Below, one piece after another: positions 35,635-48,430 of a stretch of DNA of 64,000 bases. Under the pieces are notes generated by a model that was given only the letters and a program-made list of their open reading frames with translations, searched no databases and was not told where the DNA came from. Both the position numbers and the translations under genes were made by a program. This stretch comes from Gossypium raimondii (Eukaryota > Streptophyta > Magnoliopsida > Malvales > Malvaceae): assembly GCF_025698545.1 (NCBI RefSeq), contig NC_068576.1, positions 53,726,390-53,790,389 on the forward strand, given 5' to 3'. Position 1 is the stretch's first letter; each line of letters starts with the position of its first letter.

Positions 35635-38600
35635 GTTCTGGTGTTCTAGCATTCTCCATCCACACACATTCACACTCAGTATTTAACATGGTCAAACCTC
35701 GGTTATTTCTTGCAATCTTGCTTCTCTTAATTTTTCCATCCACACTAGTTAACAGTCAAGATATTAAACTGGGACTATAATGCACAATTCAAGTGGAACA
35801 GCAATCAAAACAATAGGTTTACCTCAATATAACAAAGAAGAATAATAGGAATCATTACAGGTTCTACTACAGATACATACAAATCTCATAGATTCAGGAA
35901 ACAGATGCATGCAGACCTACACACACTTATGATTCCAGCTCTGCTATTTACTCATAGCACTTATAGGAGTATCACCTTTTGCACTTAAAAAATAAAAAAC
36001 CCACCATTTTTTTCCCTTTTCCTCCTAAATTCTCTGCATTATTCTTATATTTTACTTGTTATTTTCCACAATTATTTCATCTTGGAATCTGACTCTTCAT
36101 TAGACCCTAAGAATCCTAATTTAACCGGATCCATCATCCTCAATTCCTCATAACAATCTATTAAACATCCAAACAAAATTTCTCCACACATGCACCCTGA
36201 ATTGTTGGAACTTATCCTCCGAGGAAAATGTTCCACCAAGGCAAGTGTGCCTGAGACACCTAAAATGGTGCCTGAACTTTTATTTTGATCAAGTACAACT
36301 TGGGGGAAAGACTTTTGAACTGAGCCCTTTTTAAGTTGGAACAAACATGCAACTACTAGGTGAACATATAGGCTAAAAATGCTTCCAAAGAATTATGTGT
36401 TCACATACCTTTTCGAAGGAACTTAATTGCTAGCACTTTTTCTCCCGTGGATATGTAACACTGAGCAATTTTGTGATGTAAATGGTCCTGTCGAAGGAAA
36501 TAGGAAATAAAAATAAGAAATCAACAGCACTCTAGTGTTCTAAAAATAAAATAGGTGCATGGAAATATAAAGACAAACCTGCTCAGCTGAAAACAAACAG
36601 ATATTCACAAGTTATAAAAATTAATACCAAAAGGACCACAAGCATGAGAGAAGCAACGTACAGCCTCATCAACATCCATGGAAAAATATTTAAGGGAAAT
36701 GAAACTTCACTTTAACAATTATGTAATGGAAACCTAGAAGATAGGCAACAAAACTAACCCCCTGTTATCAAACTAGAGTAGTTATCCATAATGCAACTGC
36801 AATGTAACTGCCAAATTGCAAGGCCTATTTTTAGACCTTATTAGGCCTCATTACTAGGTCTGGTTTACTATTTGTTACTAAACCCCATATGATCTGCAAG
36901 TTCATAACCTTCAAGTTTCTACATCTGTGTTTAAGCTCAAGAATATGGTCCTGAATCCAACACAAATTTTCTATTAAACAAGCTATTCAAATACCAAAAC
37001 AAAAGTCGAGAAATTTGATAGAGTCTGTAAACAGTCTAAATTCACGCAGGGACATTCAACAGTCCTCACTCCTCATCGATAGAGAACTACAAACATTCAA
37101 CAGTGGATACCCAAGTACTAACCCTAAAATTAAGCTGACAGGGCACTTTTTGATTGCTGATACATCTAATATCATTTATATGTGGAGTAATTCTTGTTCC
37201 TTAAAAAGGTAAGCCCCTCCCAAGAGTTCAAGCACTCTACATTTTCATGCTATAGCAACAACAATTTCTTGAAAATTTCAAAACTGCTGATTAGTTTTGA
37301 AAACGAAAACTAAAGACACTGATTTGCTACCTAGGGCTCGTCCTACTCCAAATAAAACAGATTTATATGTGCATGCAAAAATTACAGGTATGCTCCATAT
37401 TATGTGCATAGGTATCCACATTCTATGACAAAGGTGTCACACACCAAGAACAGACTGAACAGATGCAGCTAACTTCACCAGATCCATTATTAATGCAACC
37501 AAAGGCATAGTTCCATCTATGTCAATAATCAAAGCAAATATAAGAAAGCAAAGAAGAGTGATGGGACACAAAGGTGGGAGCTTGGGACCTTAACACGATG
37601 CACTCCAAACAATCGCCCAGAAATTGCATAAAGCATCAGTATAAAATTTCTAATTCAAATAATTCCAACTCCTACAAAACACGGGCAAGCAAAGTCCTAA
37701 TCCTTTCGTCTCTTGCAAAATGTCTTAGACCACGTTAAAGTTTTAAAAGCACACAAATATATATTAAACAGAAAGCATAGTTAAGAACACTAAAACTCAA
37801 ACACACAGCATTAGACAACTGTTGATTTTAAAATAAAATAAAATAAAAAATAACCAGTTTTCCAAAATATCATACAGATTCCATAACTATAGGAATCAGC
37901 ACTATAACAAATATGGAACTCAAATATACCAATATGCAAAAAGAATGTGTTGCATCTAGAGAAAAATAGCAGATGATATAATTAAATAAATCTGGAGTTA
38001 TATCAAAGAAATACAGGATTATAGAAAAATAGACAAACAATCACCTTTTACAGTTTGAAGAAAGCTAATATAGAGAGAAAGAGAACAAGATTTGAGCTAA
38101 TGAAAGAAACAATAGGTTGACTTACATCATCAATTCCATCATCATTCTCCAACATATTGTAATACTTCAATGCAGAGTTAACATGCCCAAGAGTCATAAA
38201 TGTATCTGCAACCTCAGTAACCAAGTCAGCATGATCATGTGCCATGGATTGCAAAACACTGCAGAACACCTGGAGGACATTTAAGAATATTCAGAGACAA
38301 CTAAGGAGTATGACAGATCAAATTCAAACTTCTAACATATACATTCCAAATGCATGCCTCTAAAACCCTGAATTTCAATGATATGGAGAACTAGTATTCA
38401 CAAGGCTAAATGCTCAAAGAGCCCTCACACTTAGTCAAATTTCCCACATCTACATGGCTGTTGGCACCTATATGACAAAATAAAGTCTCAGTCGATGCTA
38501 ATGTGGCATACCACATGAACTTTCATATTTTTCCATGTGAATGCTTACATGGAAAAGATGGTGGCCACATAGATGCTGACATGGGAAAGATAATGGACTT

Positions 38601-41600
38601 TAACAGGATTCCAGTCAAAGCAAAGGCTTAAGTAAACAAAAACAGTACTGAAAATCTAACACCATTGAAGTGAGATAGAATTGAAAACCTGAAGATTACC
38701 TTTGTGCATCCTGTTACAAGATATCTAATACTATGAACATCTTTGAAATTTGGCTTATAAAAAAAAACTCTCTACTTGATTACTTTATCATTTGAGCCCA
38801 TATGCTTTCATTGCAATCAAATGAGCCCTTCACCAATTATTTAGGCTTAATTGAGCCGTTATTTGAATAGAAACATTAATTCCATTATGGTTAGCAATAT
38901 CTTGATATTAGGGATGCTACGTTGTATATATAAGCCAGAAGAATACACCCATGAAGCATGCAGAATGTAAAGAAGTTTTATTGGGCACTTGCCATTAAAA
39001 GAGAAAACAAAATACCAGCACAAGATAAAAATGTGTATACCTCTGCTTTCTCTATATCTCCCAGGTGAATGTGGCAAATTCCTGATTTAGTTTTCAAGTT
39101 GATAGGCAGTTCTTTTCCTGAATAGTAGATAGCATGGGCTTGCTCAATTTGCTGAAGAGCCCTTTCATATGCATTATTTTGCATTAACATAGAAACAAGA
39201 AGATTAATAACACTCAAATCAGCCTCATCTTGATGACCCTCAAGATAGCCCTCCAAAATAGCAAAAGATCGTTCAATCTGACCACATTTTTGGTATAACT
39301 GAGATGGAATGAAACAACAAATTAGACATCTCAGGTTAGAGAAGATATGATGATGGATTCTATAAGAGCTGAGACTGTTGGAAATTGAATGAGATATATG
39401 CAGCCTATTCCAGAAAATGAGAGAGGTTCCTTTTCCTTTCTTTTGGCATACTGTGTCCCCACAATTCACACATAGTTATGGAATAAAATTTTATATAGGA
39501 ATTAGAGTAAAAAAACAAATGAATAAATAACAGCCAAGGGGCAAACATTCAGTATTTTATATAGACAGGCATTGCAGAACCAAATATTTGGCCTCTCCCA
39601 TGCATGATTTAGAATGAATCGGTCAACATCAAAGCATAGAAAATTATAATTAAACAATGTAGACATAAAACAAAATACCGCAGTTTCTTGTTTTTTCTTA
39701 AACCAATTTATCATTGGAACAAAGTTTAAATTAAGGGAGTTTTAACCCCCCACCCCACCTGTGCCCAACCAGACTACCTCCCTCTCCCTCTGTTCCCTCT
39801 TCTTAATTTAAAACAAGGGTAGGGAGAATGAAACAATAAATACCGGGGAAATAAAAGAGATAGGGAAGACAAAGAGGAATTTAGGAGACAGACCTAAAAA
39901 TTCGGCAAAGGAACTGGTAGAACCAAGGGAGAAGGAAATCTCCAAACTCTTTACTCAAAATCTCAATACACAAAATTCAAAACTATTAAAACTTGGAACA
40001 AAATACATACTTTTAGGTTACACCGTATATCTTAATATAAATCTGAAGCACTAAATAAATACTAAAATTTTGATGATAGAAATATAACAATTTAACAAAA
40101 AAAGAAAAAAAATAGTTTAATCCTTCGATAAGCTTCATTTTATTCCATACCAAACCTTTAATTTATAAACCTGATTAAATATAGATAATCAACTAATGAA
40201 AACTATTACCTATTGATTTACCAGTTCATGGATGCCTACTCCCTCTTCTTGTCCCTCTTCCCCAATACACTCTTTTCTATTTGTAATTCACTTATTTTCT
40301 TAAAACTAGCCACAGAAGCCACATAAACAGATCAGTACACGTAAGTACTTACCATATGACAATGGCTTTTTACAAGCCTAACCCCAATTTATGAACAGAA
40401 TAAAGGCTTACATGCCCGGCATGCTTTTAAATATGTACTCTTCGCTGCAGTATTGCAGCTTTTTCTTTCATTTTCCCCTTTTCATGGCTTTCCAAAAACA
40501 AGGTCATCTACTTAGATCCTATAAGCCAAGCCCCTAAAAGATCAGTCTATCTTTTCATCTTTTATCTGCACGCTCAATAATTGAAGATCCGCAGCGAAGA
40601 TTTCCCACAATTGGACCATACCCTAGGTATAACCCTCCCGAAAATCCAGGATTTTTGCTGATGCAATTTTTCTTATAAATACACACACGTGATGAAAGAA
40701 TGAAAGATATTATTGAAGATGAACATTAATAGATAAGAATGAAAATCTTAAAATTTCACACCCCCTTTGGCTGCCGAAAAGGCCATGTACATTCGTTTCC
40801 AGCCCAAAACTCAACTACCTTCTACATTGCTAGCAATTAACATTAGAACCATTGCAATCAATGGAATCAACTGACTCTGAAGAACATATAGAGGGAAAAT
40901 ATACACGAATTTTTCCAATCTAAATAGACAAAAGATGTGGAAAAGCTAAGAACTGGGTAATTATTGGGAGTTAATATTTTATTAAAGGAGCAAAACAGTG
41001 TTCACCTTAGCCCCACTTTTCAATGCTTCAACATTGTCAGGAGAGATTTGCTGAATTTGTTCATATGACTCGGCTGCTTTCTGGTAATCACCGAGCTCAT
41101 CATAAAGTGATGCTTGAAGATATCTTAAACTAATATCTGTAGGATCTGCCATTATTGCTTTAGAAAGGCAATGGCAGGTCAGACTAACATTCTCTTGCTC
41201 TCTGTAACAGATAAATGTAATAGATCGTAAACAAATTGACATTAAACTAAACCAAGATAAAGCGGCAACTGAAATATGTCAATGTGTAGCAAATCTCAAA
41301 TTGTTTTGGAGAACAAGTAGAAGAATTAAATCCTCTTACTAATGAGCCTCATATCCTTTTAGGTCAGGTGCATTTAACACACTTGGTGCACTTAGGTGTG
41401 CTTTTTTGTAAGGCAATAGACATTAAAAAAAACTGCCTGATTGAATTTCTTTTTAATTTCTTTTACTTTTAGCTTTTTCTCATTAATGTGCCTTTACTAG
41501 CAAGAAAGGGGATAGTATCAAACTCTCTACTTCTCAATATTTGACCATTTAACAACAGACATGAAAAGAGGCTGGTACATTCTATTGTGGTCTAAATCCT

Positions 41601-44600
41601 CTATCTTGTAATGACACATACAGGAGAAATGATTCGAAGCATTTTTCCATTCAAATATACAAGGAATACCTATGAAAAGCTATTTTTCCATTCAAATATA
41701 GCATTTAGAGTTCAAAATTATTTTTTAAATTTCTTTGAAAATGCCATTCTACCTTTTTATAAAAATTAAATTTTAAAATTGTTTTTTAATTGCTAATGAA
41801 AATATAATTTCATCATTTAATTTAATTAAAATATCTTATAAACATACAAGAAAAAAGAAGAAATTTCAACTCAATTTTTATTTCTCTTTTTCTTTACTTA
41901 ATTTTCCTTTTATTAAAAAAATATTCTTTTGTTTTTTTTTTTTCCTCCTTTCTCTCTCTCTAGACACCTTGGTTTTGCTTTATTCCCCGATGCCAAAGTA
42001 GTTGCCACCAGTGCACTCTTCTCTTTATCACTCCCCAAGCATGTTATTTTTTTCTTCTTTTCTGCATTTCTTCCCCTTTTTCCTCTATAGGCTAGTGAAC
42101 AATGCTCTCCCTACACCAGATATGGCAGTTGTGGCCAGCTTTATAGGAAGAAGTGGCAAGCTTCGATCACTGACCAAGACACAATCATTTAACTGAACTA
42201 TATTTGGTGGCACTGCTGCCCTGAAGTCACACTTCAGTGATTGGAGTCAGAGACTGCCTCAAGATCCAGGGCTTTTATGATCAATTTTGGCCACTACATT
42301 TGAATGGAAAGGGGTGCCATCAGAGCGAGAGAGAGGGGAAAAAACAAACAAACAGGAGGTTGTGGACTGAGGTGGTCAGGATTTGTAAATATTCCGAAGG
42401 TCAAAGTTGTGCTTTCATAAATCGTTAAGGGTTGTTTCTGGGGAAAAACTACATTTTTAGGCATTACTAACAGTGCACCAAATAGCCGCTTTAAAAGATG
42501 TCTGAAATGGCTATTCAGGCCTTCTAAGGAACAAAGACTAAATGGCTATTCCAAGGAAAACCCATTCTTTGAATAAAGCATAAGCTTGGATTATGGACAA
42601 TGAATGGTAAAATTCTGTAAAAACAAACAAGCATAAAATCCCTAACTTCCAATTCCAAAACCCTCCATAGAGGCAAATTAGGCAAACCTCCCCAAAATCT
42701 GTTCCAAATCACTGGAAATGGGAAAGATAACAGACATACTTTCTCTATTTAAGAGGTACTTAAAATGACATGGTAAATCTGACATTTTTAAGTGACACCA
42801 TAATCCACTAGTATAGTTACATCCATATGTAACTAAAGAACTAAAAGTTATCTTGATCATAGACGTTAATTGGATTGAATCAAGATTGGTACTGATATGA
42901 AAAATTAGAGCTCCTAATATCAACAGAATTAGCTGGATTGTACTTCAACTTTATAAAGAAAAACATATGGGCATATCCATTTAAGCACTAATATCAGGAT
43001 ACAACAAATTGCAAAGATGGTATTCTTTATACATTCTAAGAAAGGAGCCAAGAACAACTACACTAAGCATATTTTATTCCAGTAAGACCTTAAAATAAGA
43101 ATGAATCAATGGCTAAGAAAAGACCAGTTAGTAACATATTGAGCATTAACTAAGAAACCAGTTAGTAATATATTGAGCATTAACTAAGAGACAAGATAAT
43201 AGTTTTAAAATTAATCTCGTCAGTATTCAACAAAACTACAGTAACATCATAAAAGGTGAAAAGAACTTATTCCATTGGATCAAGCAACAATGAGTGATAA
43301 AATGGAAAAAGACAAGAAACTTACATGGACCAGGTAAAAAGCAGTTTCCACAGATCAGGATCTTTTGGCTTAAGAAGTCCAGCTATGATGTAGAATTGAA
43401 AAGCTCTTTTATTATCACCAAGGGCTTTATAAGAAAGCCCGAGCATATGATATAAATGAGGAAATTTTGGTTCAAGTTGAACACCTTCCTTCAGAACAGT
43501 TATGGCCTGTAAACAAAAATATTTGGGAAAGATTTAGCAGGGATGAATACAAAAAACTAAAGACTTGAAGGGGTGGGGGGAAAAAAACACCCATACACAC
43601 GTTGTTTAACTGAACCAAATCCAACAAACAATTATTACACCAGGAACCTAACTCTAAAATGAAGTGAAGTACAAGCACATTCTAACAAGTAAACAGACTA
43701 CCATCTTCCAAAGCTCAACCAACACAGATTGAACTGGGCATCATAGCAAATAGTTTCTCTGCCAACTTATAACATGCAGCAAGTGTGTGAATTAAAAATG
43801 AGAAAGATAAAAGAGTGTTTAAATTAAAAGAGAGAGAAAATATAAAGGGCAAACAAAACCGTATAAAGAACACAAATGTAGCACATACAAGGACAATCCA
43901 GAAGCCTTGATCAATGCTGACGGTGTTACATGTATATAAATATTTTCTGGTGAAAATCACCAAAACTGTGAAGAGATCCGGAGTTTAATCAAAAAGAGAG
44001 AATCCAAGGTGACACTTTGAATATCTAGTAAGAGGGCATCGATGCAAGAGCATGTGGCAAAACAAAAAAGCAAGAAACCATGTGAAACATTTTTACTATT
44101 TTTTTTCCCTTTTTCAGCCTTCAACAAGATTGTTCCTCATTCGCATTTATTTTTTCTGATATAAGCAATGAGATTCAACAATCTTAGGACTTAAACACAG
44201 AAAAGAACATGATTAAAAGCATTAAGTACAACCTAGCCAAAAGCAGAAGATGCAGCAGGCTCTAAGCAGAAAAACATAATGAAAAAAATAGGGCAACTAG
44301 TAGAAAAACAGAAGCAATATAACTGTTTTTTTCCTTTACAAAATCAATAAAAAAATTCACCACATGGGAAAAAGACTTCAGTATATTTTTTTCTAATTAA
44401 CAAAAGAAGAAAAAAACTTTTTGTATCAGCAGGAATTTCTTCATGCTTAATGGCTGAAGATGTCAAAATCCATCCAAAATAAAGACCATAAACTGATACA
44501 ACATAAAATTACATTTAGGTACAAGAAGAAACTAAAATCAGACAACCTAGATAACAACATTTTAGCAAACACAAAAGGTGATAATAGTAAAGATATGTAT

Positions 44601-45502
44601 TAGAAACCATTCCTAGAAGGATCATATGTTTCAGGGCACAAAAAAAAGACAGGATCATACATGTAAGTTCTGGCAGACTATAAACTGCTATACATACTTC
44701 TTAAAGCCAAGCGTGTAAACTAGCACAAGGACTTGCCAAAGTACAGGATATTCGCTTCAAAATCATTCTCACCAACTCAATCCAAATTCCAGCAAAAAAT
44801 AATAAGTAAAATATCACATTCAGCAGTGAGTGTTTAGGAGCACAAAATTATTGTTTAACTGACATGAATACCCCCCAGAAAGAGATGGACTTGTTAATTA
44901 AACATCATACCTCTTTGAAACGACCATTTCCATAGTGAAGTGTAGCATCTCCAACAATTCTCTGAATTTGGGGGCTCAGTTTATTCCCTCTTCCCTTTCG
45001 CCTACCTCGTTTCTTATGCCGCATTAGTTGCAAATAACAAATAAGACATGCAAAAGAATTTGATAAGCCACCCAAAACAACCGTAATTATGATTATTATC
45101 ATATTGTGAGTTAAAAAGAGCAAGGAAGGAATAAGTGCTTAAAAAATATGAACCTTGCTTGATTTTCTCCGACGACCACAGTTCAAAGTTTGCATTATTT
45201 CATCCATAATCCCTTCCGAAATATCCTCTTTTCTAGCCTTCTTTGATGATCCTTCACTGCTGTAAAAACAAATTTGAAATCAACATGTAAAAGAATCACC
45301 TCTTTTTTTTTTTCCCTTTCTCTTTATCCGATCAAAGGAATGCATTCAAAATATGTCAGCCAGTACAATTCTAGCCTTTTGAGGGGAAAAAAAGAGAGGA
45401 AAAGGGAATTTGACGGAATTACCCCTGCATATCGGCAAGTGCTTTGCGCTTCTTCTCCGCCAGAGCTTCATAGTCAAGAGGAAGGTTGCCGGAACCCGAC
45501 AT
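30009..45502 (-). CDS. GTF3C3: TFIIIC TPR subunit (general transcription factor 3C polypeptide 3 type)
   Basis: Eighteen exons join in phase to 856 aa: 45423-45502, 45154-45259, 44911-45012, 43325-43506, 41006-41201, 39041-39298, 38126-38269, 36409-36487, 35103-35216, 34848-35020, 34089-34207, 32746-32869, 32564-32635, 32202-32328, 31989-32103, 30705-30895, 30493-30605 and 30009-30284. The start MSGSGNLPLDYEALAEKK is followed by a basic stretch (KRGRRKGRGNK). TPR repeats come next (residues about 90-350: HLYHMLGLSYKALGDNKRA, ASLYDELGDYQKAAESYEQI, LYQKCGQIERSFAILEGYL). The C-terminal half has CKFLRFFRSKHKDC, HQDAAREYLEAYKLLPENP and LYNIGRACHHVGL, the signature of the TFIIIC102/tau131 family. 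TFIIIC binds internal promoters of tRNA genes, and this subunit recruits TFIIIB in the nucleus. The family identity is firm. Small exons could have been missed, but the joined reading shows no gap in conserved order. Confidence 0.92.
33100..34080 (-). other. Intron between TFIIIC exons 11 and 12, no gene
   Basis: Non-coding. Near 33650-33800 the words CAAATTAGCTCAAG, AGAGCTTGAGTTCGA and TGAGCTCAA resemble a decayed dispersed repeat. No termini were found. Confidence 0.4.
35482..35592 (-). pseudogene. Exon-like fragment inside a TFIIIC intron, unidentified
   Basis: Within the intron 35217-36408 a minus-strand segment reads LDLLPPEKYPKGYVVDALD, then FLRKSTEEPYLHGS and a stop. It has ordinary coding-like composition and is preceded by an acceptor-like CATGTTTCAG. 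It is not needed to join the TFIIIC exons on either side, which fit in phase without it. It abuts a TA microsatellite. I do not recognise the protein. It could be a captured gene fragment or an alternative exon ending the frame early. Confidence 0.35.
35593..35632. repeat. (TA)n microsatellite
   Basis: About 40 bases of uninterrupted TA lie in the TFIIIC intron between two exon-like fragments. The repeat number is likely to be polymorphic. Confidence 0.9.
35688..35780 (+). other. Small plus-strand ORF with a signal-peptide-like sequence
   Basis: A 30-codon frame encodes MVKPRLFLAILLLLIFPSTL, then VNSQDIKLGL and a stop: basic start, hydrophobic core and small residues, as in a secretory signal peptide. 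It is antisense to the TFIIIC gene and next to the fragment at 35482-35592. Nothing follows it in frame, so it is more likely the first exon of a captured fragment, or chance, than a gene. Confidence 0.25.
36490..38120 (-). other. 1.6-kb TFIIIC intron (exons 7-8), no gene
   Basis: The intron is AT-rich and no coding segment is supported. Short open frames on both strands have no family resemblance. Confidence 0.5.
38400..38880. repeat. Possible decayed transposable element in a TFIIIC intron
   Basis: GGCTAAATGCTCAAAGAGCCC near 38403 and, inverted, CAAATGAGCCC and TTAATTGAGCCG near 38818-38860 resemble the two ends of a Mutator-like MITE. CACATGGAA/ACATGG words recur between them (38500-38600). 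Neither exact termini nor a target duplication were resolved. Confidence 0.3.
39300..41005 (-). other. 1.7-kb TFIIIC intron (exons 5-6), no gene
   Basis: Non-coding. A CT-rich run (CTCCCTCTCCCTCTG) occurs near 39777. No RNA gene or transposon terminus is recognised. Confidence 0.45.
41202..43324 (-). other. 2.1-kb TFIIIC intron (exons 4-5) with repeat fragments
   Basis: Non-coding. A near-duplicate TTTTTCCATTCAAATATA occurs at about 41643 and 41684. The stretch 41990-42430 is GC-richer than the rest and carries no frame of interest. A 34-bp tandem duplication is listed separately. Confidence 0.45.
43124..43191. repeat. 34-bp tandem duplication
   Basis: Two adjacent units of 34 bases (starting at 43124 and 43158), each beginning CCAGTTAGTAA and containing ATTGAGCATTAACTAAGA, differ by about two bases. 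They lie in a TFIIIC intron. Confidence 0.85.
43507..44910 (-). other. 1.4-kb TFIIIC intron (exons 3-4), no gene
   Basis: AT-rich intron sequence; nothing beyond short chance frames is seen. Confidence 0.5.
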
Positions 45503-46060
45503 TGTAATAGGACCAAAACAAGCAATGGCTTAAACAAAAACTGAAGATGAACATAGAGGCACGATTATAAAGTGTAAGCATTCAAATAGAACGCACAAAT
45601 TATAAAATATGAAAGGGTAAAAGGTGCTAAGATAAAGAATCAGATAATTGCATTGTAAATACTAAAATATCACTCAAGCTCAATGAAAAGAACATCAAGT
45701 TCATTCACCACGTCGAACTAAAATAAATTAATATCCAGCCATCTTATTGATCCAGCGAAAGTATCAATCAGTTTCAAAAACATGTTCTTTGAAAATTTGG
45801 GAAAAAAATCCTCTGCTGCTCGGACTCACCCGAACGGCAGCCACTCGTGTCGATACGACGAGAGTAAGGACACGGGATATATGTCCGATCCTTCCGAAAC
45901 TGCTATTGGCTGTTGAAGAATAAGACGACAAACAAGTGGTGGTGGCCGATCAGAAAAATAAAAGCACTGGAAAAGAAAAAAAAAATTAAAGCTGCAAATA
46001 GAGAAAAGAGAGAAGAAGATCAAGCCGGGAAAAGGAAAAAAAAGAAAAATAAACTAGAGA
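45503..46060 (-). promoter_or_regulatory. GTF3C3: 5' leader and promoter of the TFIIIC subunit gene
   Basis: On the minus strand GTTCGG/GTGAGT at 45829-45830 is a strong donor, and CATCTTCAG near 45537 is a possible acceptor, so an intron in the 5' UTR (about 45537-45829) is likely. The GC-richer stretch 45820-45945 would then be the first, untranslated exon. Confidence 0.45.
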
Positions 46061-46260
46061 CGGGCTTTTTAACCTAATATGATAATATTTGATTTTGAGT
46101 TAGACTAGTCCTATGTTCACTCGTTTGATTTCAATGTTTTATATTGTTGATTCATGTTATAATTACTTGAATTGTATTGTTTGTAATTATGATTAAGGTT
46201 TGTTGATTTAAATAATAGAAGGTGATAGTTAATCACAATTCACATTGTAGTTATGTGAGG

Positions 46261-47125
46261 AATTGTAAAGTACGAGAGTAAAGATTTATGAGTTAATTAC
46301 ACAAATGTCTTCTTTTAAATGGGGGGCAAAAGAAGTGTGTACAAGTTTTTCAAGTGGATCTTATGTTGCCAACTATCCTTTTAAACAATAAGTTTAATGA
46401 GTAATGGTAGAGTTTCGGCACGTGTCTATAACCCGTCATTGTTACTATTAATGGGAGTAAATCTCATTAGTTTTATGTCTATTATGTCACCTATCTGATT
46501 ACATATTGAGATCTGAATATGATATTGCTTAAAATTAACACGATGATGTTTGATCAATTGTAAAGTATGAGAATAGAGATCTACGAAAAGTTAGTTGGGC
46601 AGATGTCTTCTTTTACATGGGGACAAGAGAGGCGTATATAGGTTTTTCAAGTGGATCCTATGTTGCGAACTATCCTTTTAGACAATAAGCTTAATGAGTA
46701 ATGATGGAGTTTCGACATGTGCCTCTAATAGTTATAGTCCGTAATCTCATTAGTTTTATGTCTACTATGTCATTTACCTGATTACATTTTGAGATCTTAT
46801 TATGATATTGTTTAGAATTAACATGATGATGTTTAAGTAATTGTAAAGTATGAGAGTAAAGATCTATGAAGAGTTAGTTGGGCAAATGTTTTCTTTTACA
46901 TGGGGATAAGAGAGATGTATATAGGTTTTTCAAGTGAATGCTTCTGTCTTTTTAGACAATAAACTTAATGAGCATGGTGAAGTTTAGACAGATGCCTCTA
47001 ATAGTTATAATCCGTCATTGCTATTACTAAAAGAAACAAATCTCATTAGTTTTTTTTATTTATTATGTTATTTATCTAATTACATATTCAAATCTTAATT
47101 CAAGTGAATTAACATGATGATGTTT
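46261..47125. repeat. Three-unit degenerate tandem repeat, unit about 285 bp
   Basis: Units start at about 46261, 46556 and 46839 with AATTGTAAAGTA(C/T)GAGA. Each continues with TAAAGAT, GTCTTCTTTTA, ATGGGG, GTTTTTCAAGTG, ACAATAA-CTTAATGAG, CTCATTAGTTTTATGT and TGATTACATATTGAGATCT, and ends AACA(C/T)GATGATGTTT. The third unit is more diverged. This looks like a decayed local array or an element with internal repeats, not coding. Confidence 0.85.
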
Positions 47126-47439
47126 ACTGTTTATAATTTATTTAAAACACTTTAGTCGCTCTCTTTAATTTTTGTTAAAAAAAAAAAAGGAGAAAAGTAT
47201 TCGATCGAGGGAGAGTTAAACTTCATGGTATAATGCTAGTACTATAATAATGGTTTCCAGTTCAAATTAAATGATTCTACATTTGCTTGGTTAATTCACT
47301 TATTAGTTGTTATGAAAATATTTTATTATTACAGTGGTTTTGTGAAAAATGCCAATGAATGCGCAACCTGCAATATATCTTGCAGTGTAATTTTAATTGT
47401 TGGTACATCTCTTTACCTACCACCCAAATTCCACTTATT

Positions 47440-47640
47440 TCCCTCATTTGTCGACTATATAAGATGCCAATCATCTTTAGAAGTAAACATACTCATATTT
47501 TGTTATGGTAACCCTTATTTGGCTTAATGCAATAACTCTCTTTCTAAATTCTTTAGATAATCTTGATTTTGGAGCTTATCATCTTCTATCAATTGGATAT
47601 GTAAATAGAGGCCATAATTAGAAGATAATCAAAGCAAATT
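47440..47640 (+). repeat. Dispersed repeat copy B with TATA-like core
   Basis: CGACTATATAAGATGCCAAT, then GTAAACATACTCATATTTTG, TTAATGCAATAACTCTCTTT and AATTGGATATGTAAATAGAGG match copy A at 26755-27560 without the 630-bp extra segment. CTATATAAG is a good plant TATA box, so the shared unit may be a duplicated promoter-proximal piece or an LTR-like terminus. Confidence 0.55.
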
Positions 47641-48430
47641 CTTCTTATTAATGCAAAAAGATTTTATTTTATTTTTTTACATATTTGAGAAGAAAAATAA
47701 AACCATTACCAGCTAGAAAATCATCATGAAATAGGAAAAATCCATTTATTTCACACATGAAACATTGATGTAAGAAAAAGAACAATCTGTAACAGCTGGA
47801 ACTTGGCATACGGCCAAGTTCTGTAAAAGGAAATCAATGTAAGGGATAGAAGCTCCAAATAAGGACAAAGAACTATCATGGGCTATACATGGTAAGCCAA
47901 ATCTTTTATTTCACAACAGATCAAAAACTATATAGAAAGTTTGGTGAAAATCCAAAACAGGAAAGTAAAAAAAACAGAAAAAGAAAAAAAGCCAACTTCT
48001 GCCCTTGGTTTTGATTGCTTAAAAGCTTAAATATATGCATTGTTTAATACTTATTAACGACGTATCATCCTGGATTCAACCCTGTGTTTTCGACTGATAT
48101 ATGGTTAGAACACAAATCTTCTATTCTACATGCTTCTTCTCTATTGCTGATACTGTTTTCAAATTCTTTTACTAGGCATTTATTTATTGTGATTTTTTAT
48201 TGTGTTTTGTACCAAAAAAAGTATCAGATTTGGTCTTGATATGAGCAGCACAACAGCTATCATAGTTGTATGAATGTTTTCTTACATTGGGGACAAATGG
48301 GGATAGCTGTCTAATTTTACACGGGGGGATGGATTTGGTGGCATGTTGAAGCTTCAAAGATATGTTCATTTCATTACTATTGTCCTAATTTTTTGCAATG
48401 TTCAGTTTTATAGTGATGCCCCTAGTATAA
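47641..48430 (+). promoter_or_regulatory. Region upstream of the 526-aa gene
   Basis: No ORF is seen. The 3' part (48060-48430) probably contains the promoter and leader. An in-frame TAA sits immediately before the ATG at 48431, so the coding frame does not extend further upstream in an unspliced transcript. Confidence 0.35.

Noticed and set aside
35593..35673. Frames reading through the TA microsatellite as Tyr-Ile repeats
   Set aside because: Any reading of (TA)n gives Tyr-Ile; it is not evidence of a protein.
42002..42430. Short plus-strand frames in the TFIIIC intron as a nested gene
   Set aside because: They have no start context, domain or codon pattern; only the mild GC enrichment is notable.
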